DNA of 64,000 nt from DT-68 sp965263245 (GTDB lineage Bacteria > Bacillota_I > Bacilli_A > Mycoplasmatales > Metamycoplasmataceae): the NCBI GenBank assembly GCA_965263245.1, contig CBDHHR010001146.1:868001-932000 (forward strand), read 5' to 3'. Below, piece after piece: positions 55,059 through 64,000 of the stretch; the stretch's first letter is position 1, and every line of letters begins with the position of its first letter. Under the pieces are notes generated by a model. It was not told where the DNA came from. It was given only the letters and a program-made list of their open reading frames with translations, and did not search any database. The position numbers and the translations under genes are program-made.

Positions 55059-55646
55059 ATGAATTTAAAAAAAGGACTCATAATTAATGTTCAAGCATAC
55101 AAGCATAACGGAACACTGTATAAACAATGAAACGGAGTAAAGGTTATAAAATGTTCTCCTAACGAACTTGTGCTTTACATGTTTAAAACAAAAGTTAAAG
55201 AAAAAAATCAAAAAACTTGGTCAATTAAAGAACCGGTTATTTGAAAATTTTGAAAAAATGAATTTTATAATTCAACTTCTTTACTAAGGGATAATGGTCC
55301 TTATTATTACATTAACCTTGCTAGTCCACCCGTATTTGAAAATAACACACTAAAATTTATTGACTATGATTTAGACATTAAAAAGTATCCACAAACTAAA
55401 ATTAAAATTGTTGATCAAAAAGAGTTTGACAAAAACAAAGTTAATTTAAACTATCCAAAAAATTTAATTCAAAAAATTATAATAACTACCGAAACAATTT
55501 TTCAGAAACTAAAAAATAAAGAAGGTTTTTTTGATAAAGAAAAAATAAAATACTTTTATAAAAAAATATTAGAAGAAAAGCTTTTATCAAAAAAATACTG
55601 AAAAAAGACAAAATTTATTCAAAAAATTTTTAAAACGTTTAAATAA
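55059..55646 (+). CDS. DUF402 protein, probable nucleoside tri/diphosphatase
   Basis: 195 residues with several TGA Trp. It matches the DUF402/YgaC fold: YKQWNGVKVIKCSPNELVLY, then EPVIWKFWKNEFYNSTSLLRD, NGPYYYINLASPPVF, and the metal-binding FIDYDLDIKKY with a following VDQKEFD. S. aureus homologues hydrolyse nucleoside tri- and diphosphates. A helical Lys-rich C-terminus is present. It is the only plus-strand gene in this block and ends exactly where convergent gyrA ends. Confidence 0.85.
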
Positions 55647-58331
55647 TTATTCGAAACTAGAACTTTTAATGTCTTTAATTAAAATTTCTTGGGTTTTTCT
55701 AATTGCCTTTTCAACCTTACTTTCAATATCAGAATTATTAATTACAGAAATTGATTTAATGATGTTGTTATCCTTTAACGAAATTACTTTTACACCCTTT
55801 GTACTTCGGTTTGAAGTTGCAACTTGGTTTAAAGATGTTCTAATGGTAATTCCTTTTTTGGTAATCACTAAAATGTCTTCGTTTCCAACAACTTCATCAA
55901 CAAAGATTAATTTACCAGCTTTTTTGATATCAAGTGATTTAACACCTTTGGCACCACGCTTAGTTTTTCTGTATTCACTCACTAAAGTTTTTTTACCAAA
56001 TCCATGCTTACCGATTGAAAAAATATAAGATTTATCGTTTGCAATTGAGGCCCCAATAACTTTTGCATTTGAGTTATCACTTAAATCCATTCCTTTAACT
56101 CCCATTGAACTTCTTCCTGAAGGTCTTACTAAAGAACAATCAAAACGAACAACTTTACCAATCGAATTACCAATGATAATTTCGTCTTCATCACTAGCAA
56201 TGATTACTTTAAATAAATGATCATTTGGTTTTAGTTTTAAAGCAATTTTACCGTTTCGGTTAATTCGAGAATATTCAGCAAGTTTGGTTTTTTTAATTAT
56301 TCCTTTTCTAGTAATGGTGATTAAAAACTTATCTTCTTCATAGTCTTCGACCGGAAGAAGTGAAATTACTTTTTCGTTTTTTTGAACCGAAATTATGTTT
56401 AAAAACGGAATTCCCTTTGCTTGTTTTGAAAGTTCAGGAATTTGGTGTGCTCTAATTTTATAAACTTTTCCTAAAGAAGTAAAAATTAATAAATCAGTGT
56501 GAGTATGAGTTGTAATAATTTTTTCAATGTCATCATCTTCATAAGTTGACATTGATTTAGAACCGATTCCACCCCTATTTTGAAGTTGGTACTCTTCAAG
56601 CGCAATTCTTTTTACATAATTTTTAGAAGACATTGTAATGGCAATGTCTTTTTGGGGAATTAAATCTTCATCATCAATTAAACCAATTCCTTCAACAATT
56701 TGACTTCTTCTTTCGTCTGCAAACTTTTCTTTAATTTCTTTTAGTTCTTTAATTACTGTGTTTAATAAAACGTCTTTATTTTCTAAAATGTTTTTTAATT
56801 TATTAATAACTTTTTCAAGTTCTTTAAGCTCTTGGTTCATTTTTTCAATTGCAAGGCCCGTAAGTCTTCCTAGTTTCATTTCTGTAATTGCTTTGGCTTG
56901 AGTTTCTGAAAAATCAAAATTTTTCATTAATAACTTTTGAGCATCTTGGTCGTTTTTAGCAGATTTAATGATCTCAATTGTTTGGTCAATACGAGTAATT
57001 GCGATTTTTAAACCATCTAAAATGTGTTTTCTTGATGAAGCTTTGTCCAAATCAAACTTGGTTCTTTTTTTAACAACTTCTTTTTGGTGTTTCAAATAAA
57101 CTTCAAGAGCTTTTTTTAACGTTAAAGTTTGTGGTATTCCGTCCACTAAAGCAAGAACATTCATTGAAAAATTAGTTTGTAACTGGGTTAATTTAAACAA
57201 CTTATTTAATAAAACTTCAGGAACAACTCCCTTTTTAAGGTCAATAACAATTCTTATTCCTTCACGTGAAGATTCATCACGAAGGTCTGTAATTCCTTCA
57301 ATTACTTTATCTTTAACAAATTGGGCAATTTTTTCAATCATGTTTGACTTGTTAACCATGTAAGGAATTTCTTCAACAATAATTCTTGATTTACCATTTT
57401 TAAGTTCTTCAATTCTTGTTTTAGATCTAACAGGAACTGATCCTTTACCAGTTTCATACCCTTTTTTAATTTCCGAGGAACCTAAAATAATTCCTCCGGT
57501 TGGAAAATCTGGTCCAGAAATAAATTGCATTAACTTATTAATGGTAGTTTCGGGGTTTTTTGCTAAATGAATCACCCCGTTAATTACTTCTTTTAAATTA
57601 TGGGGTGGAATGTTGGTTGCCATACCCACAGCAATCCCGGTTGCACCAGTAATTAAAAGGTTGGGAATTCTTGATGGAAGAACCGCTGGTTCTTTATCTG
57701 AACCATCGTAATTTTCAACAAAATTAACTGTGTTTTTTCTAATTCCTTCAACCATTGTTCCGGCAATTTTAGACATTCTAACTTCTGTATAACGCATGGC
57801 AGCAGCTGAATCACCATCGATTGAACCAAAGTTACCTTGACCATCTACAAGGGGGTATCTCATTGAAAAATCTTGTGCCATCCTTACCATTGCTTCGTAA
57901 ACAGAAGAATCACCATGAGGGTGATATTTTCCCAGTACATCACCAACCACACGAGCTGATTTTTTATGTTTGGCTGATGCAAAAAGTCCAAGTTCAAACA
58001 TGCCGTATAAAATACGTCTATGAACTGGTTTAAGACCATCTTTAGCATCGGGAAGCGCACGTGATACAATCACAGACATCGCATATTCTAAAAATGATTT
58101 TTTCATTTCTTTAGAAACCGAAATAGGAGCAAGATAATCAGTTGCTTCTAAAATTATTTGTGGTTTTACTTGATAATCTTCTTTATCTTGGGGAATAACT
58201 TCTTCATCTTCAACCGTTTTTTCTACTTTATCATTAGAAAAAACCGTTTCGAGTTTTTCTTCCTCAACAAAATATTTTGAATCATCTTCTTTTTTATCTA
58301 ATTCTTTTTCTTTATTATTAATTTTTTTCAT
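55647..58331 (-). CDS. gyrA: DNA gyrase subunit A
   Basis: 894 residues. An acidic extension of about 65 residues precedes the normal start region (APISVSKEMKKSFLEYAMSV). The quinolone-determining region is GDVLGKYHPHGDSSVYEAMV, and the catalytic Tyr is at residue 181 in AAMRYTEVRM. The C-terminal wheel is present; the GyrA-box equivalent reads QNRGGIG rather than QRRGGKG. It follows gyrB by 9 nt with ribosome site AAAGGGAAAA. The neighbouring gyrB and the box favour GyrA over ParC. Confidence 0.95.
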   Translation of the reverse strand: MKKINNKEKELDKKEDDSKYFVEEEKLETVFSNDKVEKTVEDEEVIPQDKEDYQVKPQIILEATDYLAPISVSKEMKKSFLEYAMSVIVSRALPDAKDGLKPVHRRILYGMFELGLFASAKHKKSARVVGDVLGKYHPHGDSSVYEAMVRMAQDFSMRYPLVDGQGNFGSIDGDSAAAMRYTEVRMSKIAGTMVEGIRKNTVNFVENYDGSDKEPAVLPSRIPNLLITGATGIAVGMATNIPPHNLKEVINGVIHLAKNPETTINKLMQFISGPDFPTGGIILGSSEIKKGYETGKGSVPVRSKTRIEELKNGKSRIIVEEIPYMVNKSNMIEKIAQFVKDKVIEGITDLRDESSREGIRIVIDLKKGVVPEVLLNKLFKLTQLQTNFSMNVLALVDGIPQTLTLKKALEVYLKHQKEVVKKRTKFDLDKASSRKHILDGLKIAITRIDQTIEIIKSAKNDQDAQKLLMKNFDFSETQAKAITEMKLGRLTGLAIEKMNQELKELEKVINKLKNILENKDVLLNTVIKELKEIKEKFADERRSQIVEGIGLIDDEDLIPQKDIAITMSSKNYVKRIALEEYQLQNRGGIGSKSMSTYEDDDIEKIITTHTHTDLLIFTSLGKVYKIRAHQIPELSKQAKGIPFLNIISVQKNEKVISLLPVEDYEEDKFLITITRKGIIKKTKLAEYSRINRNGKIALKLKPNDHLFKVIIASDEDEIIIGNSIGKVVRFDCSLVRPSGRSSMGVKGMDLSDNSNAKVIGASIANDKSYIFSIGKHGFGKKTLVSEYRKTKRGAKGVKSLDIKKAGKLIFVDEVVGNEDILVITKKGITIRTSLNQVATSNRSTKGVKVISLKDNNIIKSISVINNSDIESKVEKAIRKTQEILIKDIKSSSFE

Positions 58332-58340
58332 TTTTTCCCT

Positions 58341-60248
58341 TTAAACATCAATTTCTACATACTTTGCATTTTCGTTAATAAAATTTCTTCTTGGTTCAAC
58401 AATATCGCCCATTAAAATTGAAAATGTAAGATCAGCATTAGCAGCATCTTCAATTTGAACTTGCAACATTTTTCTAGTATCTGGGTTCATTGTTGTTTCC
58501 CAAAGTTGTTCAGGATCCATTTCCCCAAGACCTTTATACCTTTGAATTGAAACTTTATGTGGGTTTTCTAACTTGTTTAAATAATTTTCTTTTTCTTCAT
58601 CGGTATAAAGGTATATAAACTTTTTACCTTCGGTTATTTTATATAAAGGAGGTTGAGCAATGTATATAAAACCATATTCAATTAAAGGTCTTAAATGTCT
58701 GTAAAAAAACGTTAATAAAAGGGTTCTAATGTGTGAACCATCAACGTCAGCATCGGTCATAATAATTATTTTTTGATACCTTAATTTATTAATGTTTAAC
58801 TCTTCACCAACACCTGTTCCTAAAGCCGTGATCATTGAACCAATTTCCGCATTAGCAAAAACTTTATCAATTCTTGCTTTTTCCGAATTAATCACTTTAC
58901 CTCTTAAAGGAAGAATTGCCTGAATTTCTCGATTTCTTCCTAACTTGGCTGAACCACCTGCTGAGTCACCCTCAACAATGTAAAGCTCTGTTAATTCAGC
59001 ATTTTTAGATGAACAATCTGCAAGTTTTCCCGGAAGTGAACCAATATCAAAAACTGATTTTCTTAGCGTTGCTTCTCTAGCGCTTTGAGCAGCAAAACGA
59101 GCACGTTGGGCTAAAAGCGTTTTTTCAATAATGGTTCTAGCTTCTTCAGGATTTTCAAGCATAAATCTTTCAAGTGATTCTGAAATTACTTTATTAGTTG
59201 CCATTCTGGCGTCTTTATTACCTAATTTACCCTTTGTTTGTCCTTCAAAAATAGGGTCGATGTGTTTAATTGAAATAACTGCTGTAATTCCTTCTAAAAC
59301 ATCAATTCTAGAAAGCTTTTCGCTTTCATCCTTAAATAATTTATTATCTCCTGCATAAGAGTTAAAAATACGTGTAAGTGAATCCTGAAAACCTTGTTCG
59401 TGAGTTCCACCTTCTTTAGTTAAAATGTTGTTTACATAGGAAAAGACAATTGGTTGAAAACTAGTGTTATATTGCATTGCAACTTCAACAATAATTTCTC
59501 CACTATCTCCTTTTGAAGTTCCTTCGGCATAAACAATGTTTGTCCCGATTGTTTCTTTTGAATGATTAAGTTCTTGAATATATTCAATAATTCCGCCTTC
59601 AAAGCAAAAATTTCTTTTGTCATTAATTCTTTCATCAACAATAGAAATATTTAATCCTTTATTTAAGTATGCAGTTTGTCTAAGGTGATCAACAATAATT
59701 TCAAAATCAAATTCATTTTTATCAATAATGCTAAAATCAGGGTGAAACATAATTTTTGTTCCGGTTTTTTTAGTTGAACCAATCACTTTTAAATTTGAAA
59801 CTAATTTTCCCCCGTTTTCAAACTTAATATGGTATATGTTACCATTTCTTGAAACTCAAGCTTCAAGTTTATCTGAAAGGGCATTAACAACTGAAGCACC
59901 AACACCATGAAGTCCACCAGAGACTTTATAAGTATCACTATCAAACTTTCCACCAGCATGAAGTAGTGTTAAAACAGTTTCTAAAGTTGATTTATTAGTT
60001 TTAGGATGGTTCCCCACTGGTATTCCTCTTCCGTTATCTTCAATTATTATTGAACCATCTTTTTTGATTGTCAAAAAAACATCAGAAGCATAGCCGGCCA
60101 TTGCTTCATCTATTGAATTATCGAGAATCTCCCAAACTAAATGATGAAGTCCCCTAATTCCCGTTGTACCAATGTACATTCCTGGCCTTTTTCTAACGGC
60201 TTCAAGTCCTTCAAGGACTTGAATATTGCTAGCATTATATTCTGACAT
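58341..60248 (-). CDS. gyrB: DNA gyrase subunit B
   Basis: 635 residues; an internal TGA is Trp (EAWVSRNG). The start is the ATG at 60,246-60,248, with AAGGAG 5 nt upstream; a GTG two codons earlier was rejected. The GHKL ATPase shows EILDNSIDEAMAG, DNGRGIPVG and GGLHGVGASVVNAL. The TOPRIM has LYIVEGDSAGGSAK and MTDADVDGSHIRTL, with IQRYKGLGEM before the C-terminus. It supplies the ATPase of gyrase and is first in gyrB-gyrA. Confidence 0.97.
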
Positions 60249-60287
60249 TAACACTCCTTAAAGTAAAAAAACATTAATTATGTTTAA

Positions 60288-60293
60288 ATTATA
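60288..60293 (-). promoter_or_regulatory. Extended -10 promoter of gyrB-gyrA
   Basis: TGGTATAAT on the minus strand (TGN extension), 39 nt before the gyrB ATG, with a leader containing AAGGAG. Confidence 0.55.
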
Positions 60294-60307
60294 CCATTTT
60301 TAAAGAA

Positions 60308-60600
60308 TTTTGTGTAATATTTCATCATTAAAAAAAATAAGAACATTTTGATTTAAAAATGAAACGTTCTTATTAATTTTTATATATTTTAGTGAGAAAA
60401 CTTATAAGGTTTCCGAACTTGATTTTATTTAAATTAACATTACAAAGTTTTTGGGTAGTTTTTTTTACTATCCATTAAAATATTTAAAAAGTTTTAAAAA
60501 TAATTAAAAAAATAAAAAAATTTTTCTAATAAACTAAATCATTTTTTAAAAATTTCCTTTTAAAGATTTTAAAAGTGGTGTTTATTTTTTCTTTATTAAT
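60308..60600 (-). repeat. Duplicated block, copy 1 (downstream region and 3' end of the OLD-like gene)
   Basis: It matches 60,831-61,165 over most of its length. Shared landmarks are TTTTGTGTAAT, GAAAA.TTATAAG..T.CCGAACTTGATTTT, TAGTTTTTTTTACTATCCATTA and AATAAACTAAAT, followed by the last ~20 codons of the OLD-like gene. It contains its own terminator-like hairpin and joins the IS fragment at about 60,600. Confidence 0.65.
60339..60372 (-). terminator. Hairpin terminator (copy 1 block)
   Basis: Minus-strand AAGAACGTTTC..AAATGTTCTT stem followed by a run of eight T. Equivalent in position to the hairpin at 60,860 in copy 2. Confidence 0.5.
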
Positions 60601-60828
60601 AGTGATTTTAAAATTTGATTTTTTTCCTTTTAATCTGTGAGCTAAACTTAATTTATTTTCTGATAAAAGTTTATTTCACTTTGATAATATTCTAATGGTA
60701 ACACCTATTGAATTAGTAATTTATTTTAAAATGTCATTGCTTTGTGCATAATTTTTTATCCAAAAGTTATACTAAGGTGACATTTCTACTTTAACCATCT
60801 AGGGTGACATTTTAATTTGTTTTTTACA
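60596..60828 (-). mobile_element. Decayed left-end fragment of the 17,247 insertion sequence
   Basis: Read on the minus strand, it matches the first ~230 bp of the intact element: TGTAAAA.ACAA.TTAAAAT end, CCTAGATGGTTAAAGTA.AAATGTCA, and the transposase start region through AGGAAAAAAATCAAATTTTA. The transposase start is frameshifted. The fragment ends abruptly at the duplicated OLD 3' piece. Confidence 0.7.
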
Positions 60829-60830
60829 TT

Positions 60831-61165
60831 TTTGTGTAATTTGTAATAATTTAAAAAAATAAGAATATTTCCTTTTAAAAAGGGAATATTCTTATTAGTT
60901 TTAATATTTTAAGTAGAAAAAGATATTAAATTTATGAACCTTACTTTTATGTATTTTAGTGGGAAAATTTATAAGATTCCCGAACTTGATTTTGTTTGTT
61001 TTTTGATTTTGATTTTTTGGATAGTTTTTTTTACTATCCATTAATATATGTAAGATGTTTTAAAAAAAATTAAAAAAAATTAAATTTTTTAATAAACTAA
61101 ATTATTTTTTAAGACTTTCTTTTAAAGAATCTAAAAGTGGTGTTAGTTTTTCTTTAACTTCTTTT
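60831..61165 (-). repeat. Duplicated block, copy 2 (attached to the intact OLD-like gene)
   Basis: The partner of 60,308-60,600. It contains an extra internal near-repeat (ATTTTAAGTAGAAAAAGATA versus ATTTTAGTGGGAAAATTTAT). Confidence 0.6.
60860..60894 (-). terminator. Terminator of the OLD-like gene
   Basis: A long stem, TAAGAATATTCCCT / AGGAAATATTCTTA on the minus strand (one wobble pair), followed by ATTTTTTT. It lies about 210 nt after the stop at 61,102. Confidence 0.65.
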
Positions 61166-62820
61166 TTTCTATTTTCAATTAAATAATTAGCAAAATCAAC
61201 TTTTGAAATTAAAAGTATTTCTTTTTGAACATAAGTAAACTTTTGGTTTAACTTATTTGTATTAAATGAATTAGAAAAAAGAAATCCTGATTTATTCATT
61301 TGATTTTTAATTTTTTCTTTATTAATTTTGTTTTTCACAAGTAAATTTTTGTTTTCTTCTCAAAACTTATCAAAATCTTTTACTATTTGGTAAATTTTGT
61401 TGTTAATTTGAATTTTTTCATTATCTTTAAACAAATCTTTAAAATAATATTCTATTGAATTACCATATTTTAAATCTTTTAAGAAATGAATTCTTTCTTT
61501 TGTAATAAAAAATTCTTTTCTTTCTATTTTAGCTTTAAACTTTTGATAATCATTGTCTAATAAAAATAAAATGTTTCCTGAAATATGGTTAATATGTTTC
61601 ATAGATTTAAGAATTTTAACGTTTTCACTACCACCATTAAAATTAGTAATGTTTATATTTTCTAAAAATTTTTCTAAATATATTTTGTCTGATTTTCCTT
61701 CAACAAAAATTGTATCATTAACAATGTTTTTCAACTTATCAAAAAAATCTAAATTTAAATTAAATGCGTTTTTTAAGTCTTGATCTTCTTTTAAATTTGT
61801 TTCAGAAAGAATGATTTTCCCTTTTTCTCTAGATAATTTTAATAAAGAAACATCTTTATAAATAAATGCTTGGGGAATAATAACTTGAGAATGAGTTGAA
61901 CCAATAAAAATTGAATCATCAATGGCTTCTTTTATAAAACTTAAAATTTTAGATTGTCATTGTGGATGAAGATGATTTTCCATTTCGTCTCAAATGTAAA
62001 TTTTATTTTTTTGTTTAGTTTCTAAAAATTCACTTGCAAGTGCAAAAAGAATTTTTTCTCCTTCGCTTAAATTATTAATTTCTAATTCTTTTTGATCTTC
62101 ATTAGAATTATTTAAATCAACAAATTGAATTTTTTCTAGTTCATCATTTAATCCTAAAACTTTTTTATTTTCTAGATAATCGTCTAACAAATCAATCATT
62201 TTTATAACTTTAGAGTTTTTGTTATTTTTTGAATCATTATTTAAATCTTGTTTAATATTTAATTGAATATAGGAAGAACAACTTTCTTTAAATTTTAATA
62301 ATAAACCATTAAAATTATTATTTTTTGAACTTTTAATTAACTTATTTAAATCAACTATCTTGCCAGTATAATCATTTAAATTTATGGTTTTACCACCATG
62401 TTTTAAATTTGTAAATTCATTTAAATTTTTAACTGAAGGAAATGGATTATCAAGATCTTTTTCAAAATAATCTAATCATATTGAAATATAATTATCAATA
62501 ATTTTTTTAAACACATTTTTTAAATTTTCTTTATCTTTAAAATCTAATTTAAGAAGATCAAATTCTTCTTCAAAAATATTTTTTTCACGATCTACAATAA
62601 TTAAAGAATTATTTTTTTGCTCATTTCTTGTTTTTTTAGTAATAAATAAAACATTATTATTTTTAATTTTATTTAAAAGATAACTTTTACCAATTCCGTT
62701 AACTCCAGTGATTATAATAAAATTGTTTCTAACAATTTGGAAATCATTTTTAAAAATTTCACTAATTAAACAAAAATATTCTTTTTGATTTTTTTCTTTT
62801 TCTTTTTCATTTAATAACAT
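61102..62820 (-). CDS. OLD-family-like ATPase/TOPRIM protein
   Basis: 572 residues in one frame with TGA as Trp. The N-terminal AAA/ABC-type ATPase has Walker A ITGVNGIGKSYLL (about residues 38-50), signature NLSEGEKILFALASEF, Walker B IYIWDEMENHLHP and GSTHSQ. A TOPRIM-like part follows: IFVEGKSDKIYLEKFL (the conserved Glu) and ILFLLDNDYQKF (the D-x-D). This order is that of OLD-family nucleases, some of which act against phage. No Gabija-type helicase or other partner lies beside it, so it is probably a solitary class 1-like OLD protein. A TATAAT is 7 nt before the ATG. The 3' end is duplicated at 60,528-60,600. Confidence 0.75.
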
Positions 62821-62827
62821 ACATTAA

Positions 62828-62833
62828 ATTATA
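62828..62833 (-). promoter_or_regulatory. -10 box for the OLD-like gene, leaderless spacing
   Basis: TATAAT 7 nt before the ATG, in the 24-nt gap after prs, with no Shine-Dalgarno. Confidence 0.5.
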
Positions 62834-62844
62834 AATTAATCAAT

Positions 62845-63822
62845 CTATTTTTTAGAATTATCAATTGCTTTAATCATATCTTTATATATTGAAGAAACTG
62901 AAGAAGAATCAATCGTAGCTTTAATTGTTTTAGCAAACATTTTTGAAGCACTAACCACTTCAAGTTTTGAATATTGTTTTTCTAGTTTATAAACTTTTTC
63001 AATTGAATCAGTAACTAAAACATTATCAACGTTTTTAGATTTTTCAAAAATTTCAAATCCTTTGGTAAAAATTCCGTGCGTAGCTGCGACAATAATTTTT
63101 TTAGCTCCTGCTTTTTTTAAAAATTTAGCAGCTTGAATAATTGTTCCACCAGTATCAATAATATCATCTAAAATAACTACGTTTTTGTTTTTTACATCAC
63201 CTAAAATGCCCATTGTTTCAGCTTGATTAGGTCCAGTTCTTCTTTTATCCACAATTGCAATTTCAATTGAGTTAGAAAGAATTTCTGATAAAATTCTTGC
63301 TTTAACAGCTCCACCGTGGTCAGGAGAAACAATTGTAAAGCTTCCAAACTCTTTAATTTTTTTACCTAAAATGTACTGTGCTTTTAAGTCATCAACCGGT
63401 AAGTTAAAAAAACCTTGAATGGATGAATTATGTAAATCAAGGGTAATTAACTTAGTAATTCCCACTTTTTCAAGAAGATCAGCAACAAGCTTTGCTCCAA
63501 TTGGTTGTCTTCCAGCATCTTTTCGATCTTGTCTTGAATAGCCATAATAACTTAAAACCACTGTAATGCTTTTTGCTGAAGCTCTTTTTAACGAGTCAAT
63601 AAACAATAATAATTGCATAAGATTTTCGTTTACTGGCGTACAAGTTGAAGCAATTATAAAAACATTTTTATTCCTTATAGTTTCTTTGGAAACAAATATT
63701 GATTCACCATCTGCATACATTGTGTGTTCATAATTTGAAAGTTTAATATTCATATGTTGAGCAATTTTTTGACCTAAAATTTTACTATTAGGCATTGCAA
63801 ATATCTTTGTTGTTTTATTCAT
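62845..63822 (-). CDS. prs: Ribose-phosphate pyrophosphokinase
   Basis: 325 residues, full length, no internal TGA. It has VVLSYYGYSRQDRKDAGRQP (ATP flexible-loop region), LDLHNSSIQGFFNLPVD, VSPDHGGAVKARIL and the PRPP loop VVILDDIIDTGGTI. It makes PRPP from ribose-5-phosphate and ATP for nucleotide salvage. A TAAAAT box lies 8 nt upstream of the ATG, and there is no Shine-Dalgarno. Confidence 0.97.
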   Translation of the reverse strand: MNKTTKIFAMPNSKILGQKIAQHMNIKLSNYEHTMYADGESIFVSKETIRNKNVFIIASTCTPVNENLMQLLLFIDSLKRASAKSITVVLSYYGYSRQDRKDAGRQPIGAKLVADLLEKVGITKLITLDLHNSSIQGFFNLPVDDLKAQYILGKKIKEFGSFTIVSPDHGGAVKARILSEILSNSIEIAIVDKRRTGPNQAETMGILGDVKNKNVVILDDIIDTGGTIIQAAKFLKKAGAKKIIVAATHGIFTKGFEIFEKSKNVDNVLVTDSIEKVYKLEKQYSKLEVVSASKMFAKTIKATIDSSSVSSIYKDMIKAIDNSKK

Positions 63823-63850
63823 GCATAAATATTTTACATTAATAATTAAG

Positions 63851-64000
63851 CTAAATATTATTAAACATTTTAAAATAATTTTGATAGCTTAATTCTTGTG
63901 GTCTAATGCTTTGTTTAAAATTATTTTTTAACAATATTTCTTGTGCTTTTTCTTTGTTTAAAAATTTTTTTAAATTGTTAAATAAAGTTTTTCTTCGCAT
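63851..64000 (-). CDS. rsmA: 16S rRNA dimethyladenosine transferase, C-terminal end only
   Basis: The last 49 residues of a protein entering from the right edge. MRRKTLFNNLKKFLNKEKAQ and then SIRPQELSYQNYFKMFNNI match the C-terminal helical domain of RsmA/KsgA (RRKTLxNNL and RPEELSxxxF). The Met at the edge is internal, not the start. It dimethylates A1518/A1519. It is followed by prs after 28 nt. Confidence 0.8.
   Translation of the reverse strand: MRRKTLFNNLKKFLNKEKAQEILLKNNFKQSIRPQELSYQNYFKMFNNI

Noticed and set aside
55647..60248. parE-parC instead of gyrB-gyrA
   Set aside because: The A subunit has a recognisable, if altered, GyrA box (QNRGGIG), and the gene order fits gyr; some doubt remains without alignment.
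55647..60300. A chromosome origin near gyrB-gyrA
   Set aside because: There is no dnaA, dnaN or cluster of DnaA boxes in the window.

Overview
The window reads as chromosome of a mollicute. It is very AT-rich, and most real genes only read through if TGA is taken as tryptophan; with TGA as stop, the permease, gyrB, the ATPases and the surface proteins all break up at conserved Trp positions. Signal anchors, lipoproteins and large surface-repeat families fit a Mycoplasma of the hominis/pulmonis type. The repeat family (about 55-residue modules built on FQDxFKNLWAM and KLQVLKAN) is what I remember as the Mvsp variable surface proteins of Mycoplasma mobile. That species call is recall plus inference, not a database result.

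Layout. 1-11,800 is mostly minus strand: a DUF2779-like protein with a putative nuclease, a giant FtsX/MacB-type exporter (permease plus ATPase), rsmG, ftsH, an S1-domain protein and a LicD-like protein that has lost its catalytic acids. 11,866-15,319 (plus) is a P80/P60-like membrane protein and lipoprotein pair. 15,542-28,082 (plus) holds one eight-module surface protein, a decayed insertion sequence, a small unknown ORF and a 2,893-residue surface giant. serS and tRNA-Arg/tRNA-Cys follow at 28,114-29,640 (minus).

29,955-51,458 is a minus-strand array of thirteen paralogous surface genes: three module (propeller-like) proteins and ten anchored three-domain proteins of about 355 residues, one of these with a nonsense codon. 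It is interrupted by plus-strand coiled-coil genes built on 11-residue repeats. Twelve of the thirteen array genes carry a 13-14 nt poly-T tract ending 14 nt upstream of TATAAT, and the plus-strand gene at 15,542 has a similar one. This is the classic layout for phase-variable promoters.

51,617-64,000 returns to housekeeping: a small membrane protein, a HAD phosphatase, tsaD-tsaB, trmB, a DUF402 protein, gyrB-gyrA, an OLD-like ATPase/TOPRIM protein next to a duplicated segment and an IS fragment, prs, and the 3' end of rsmA.

The strongest novelty is structural. Every module protein here, including the giant, has exactly eight modules of a sequence resembling the two-component-regulator propeller repeat, and the proteins at 29,955-31,571 and 35,919-37,559 carry the same eight modules in circularly permuted order. 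This suggests an eight-bladed closed propeller, displayed on the surface from a switchable promoter array.
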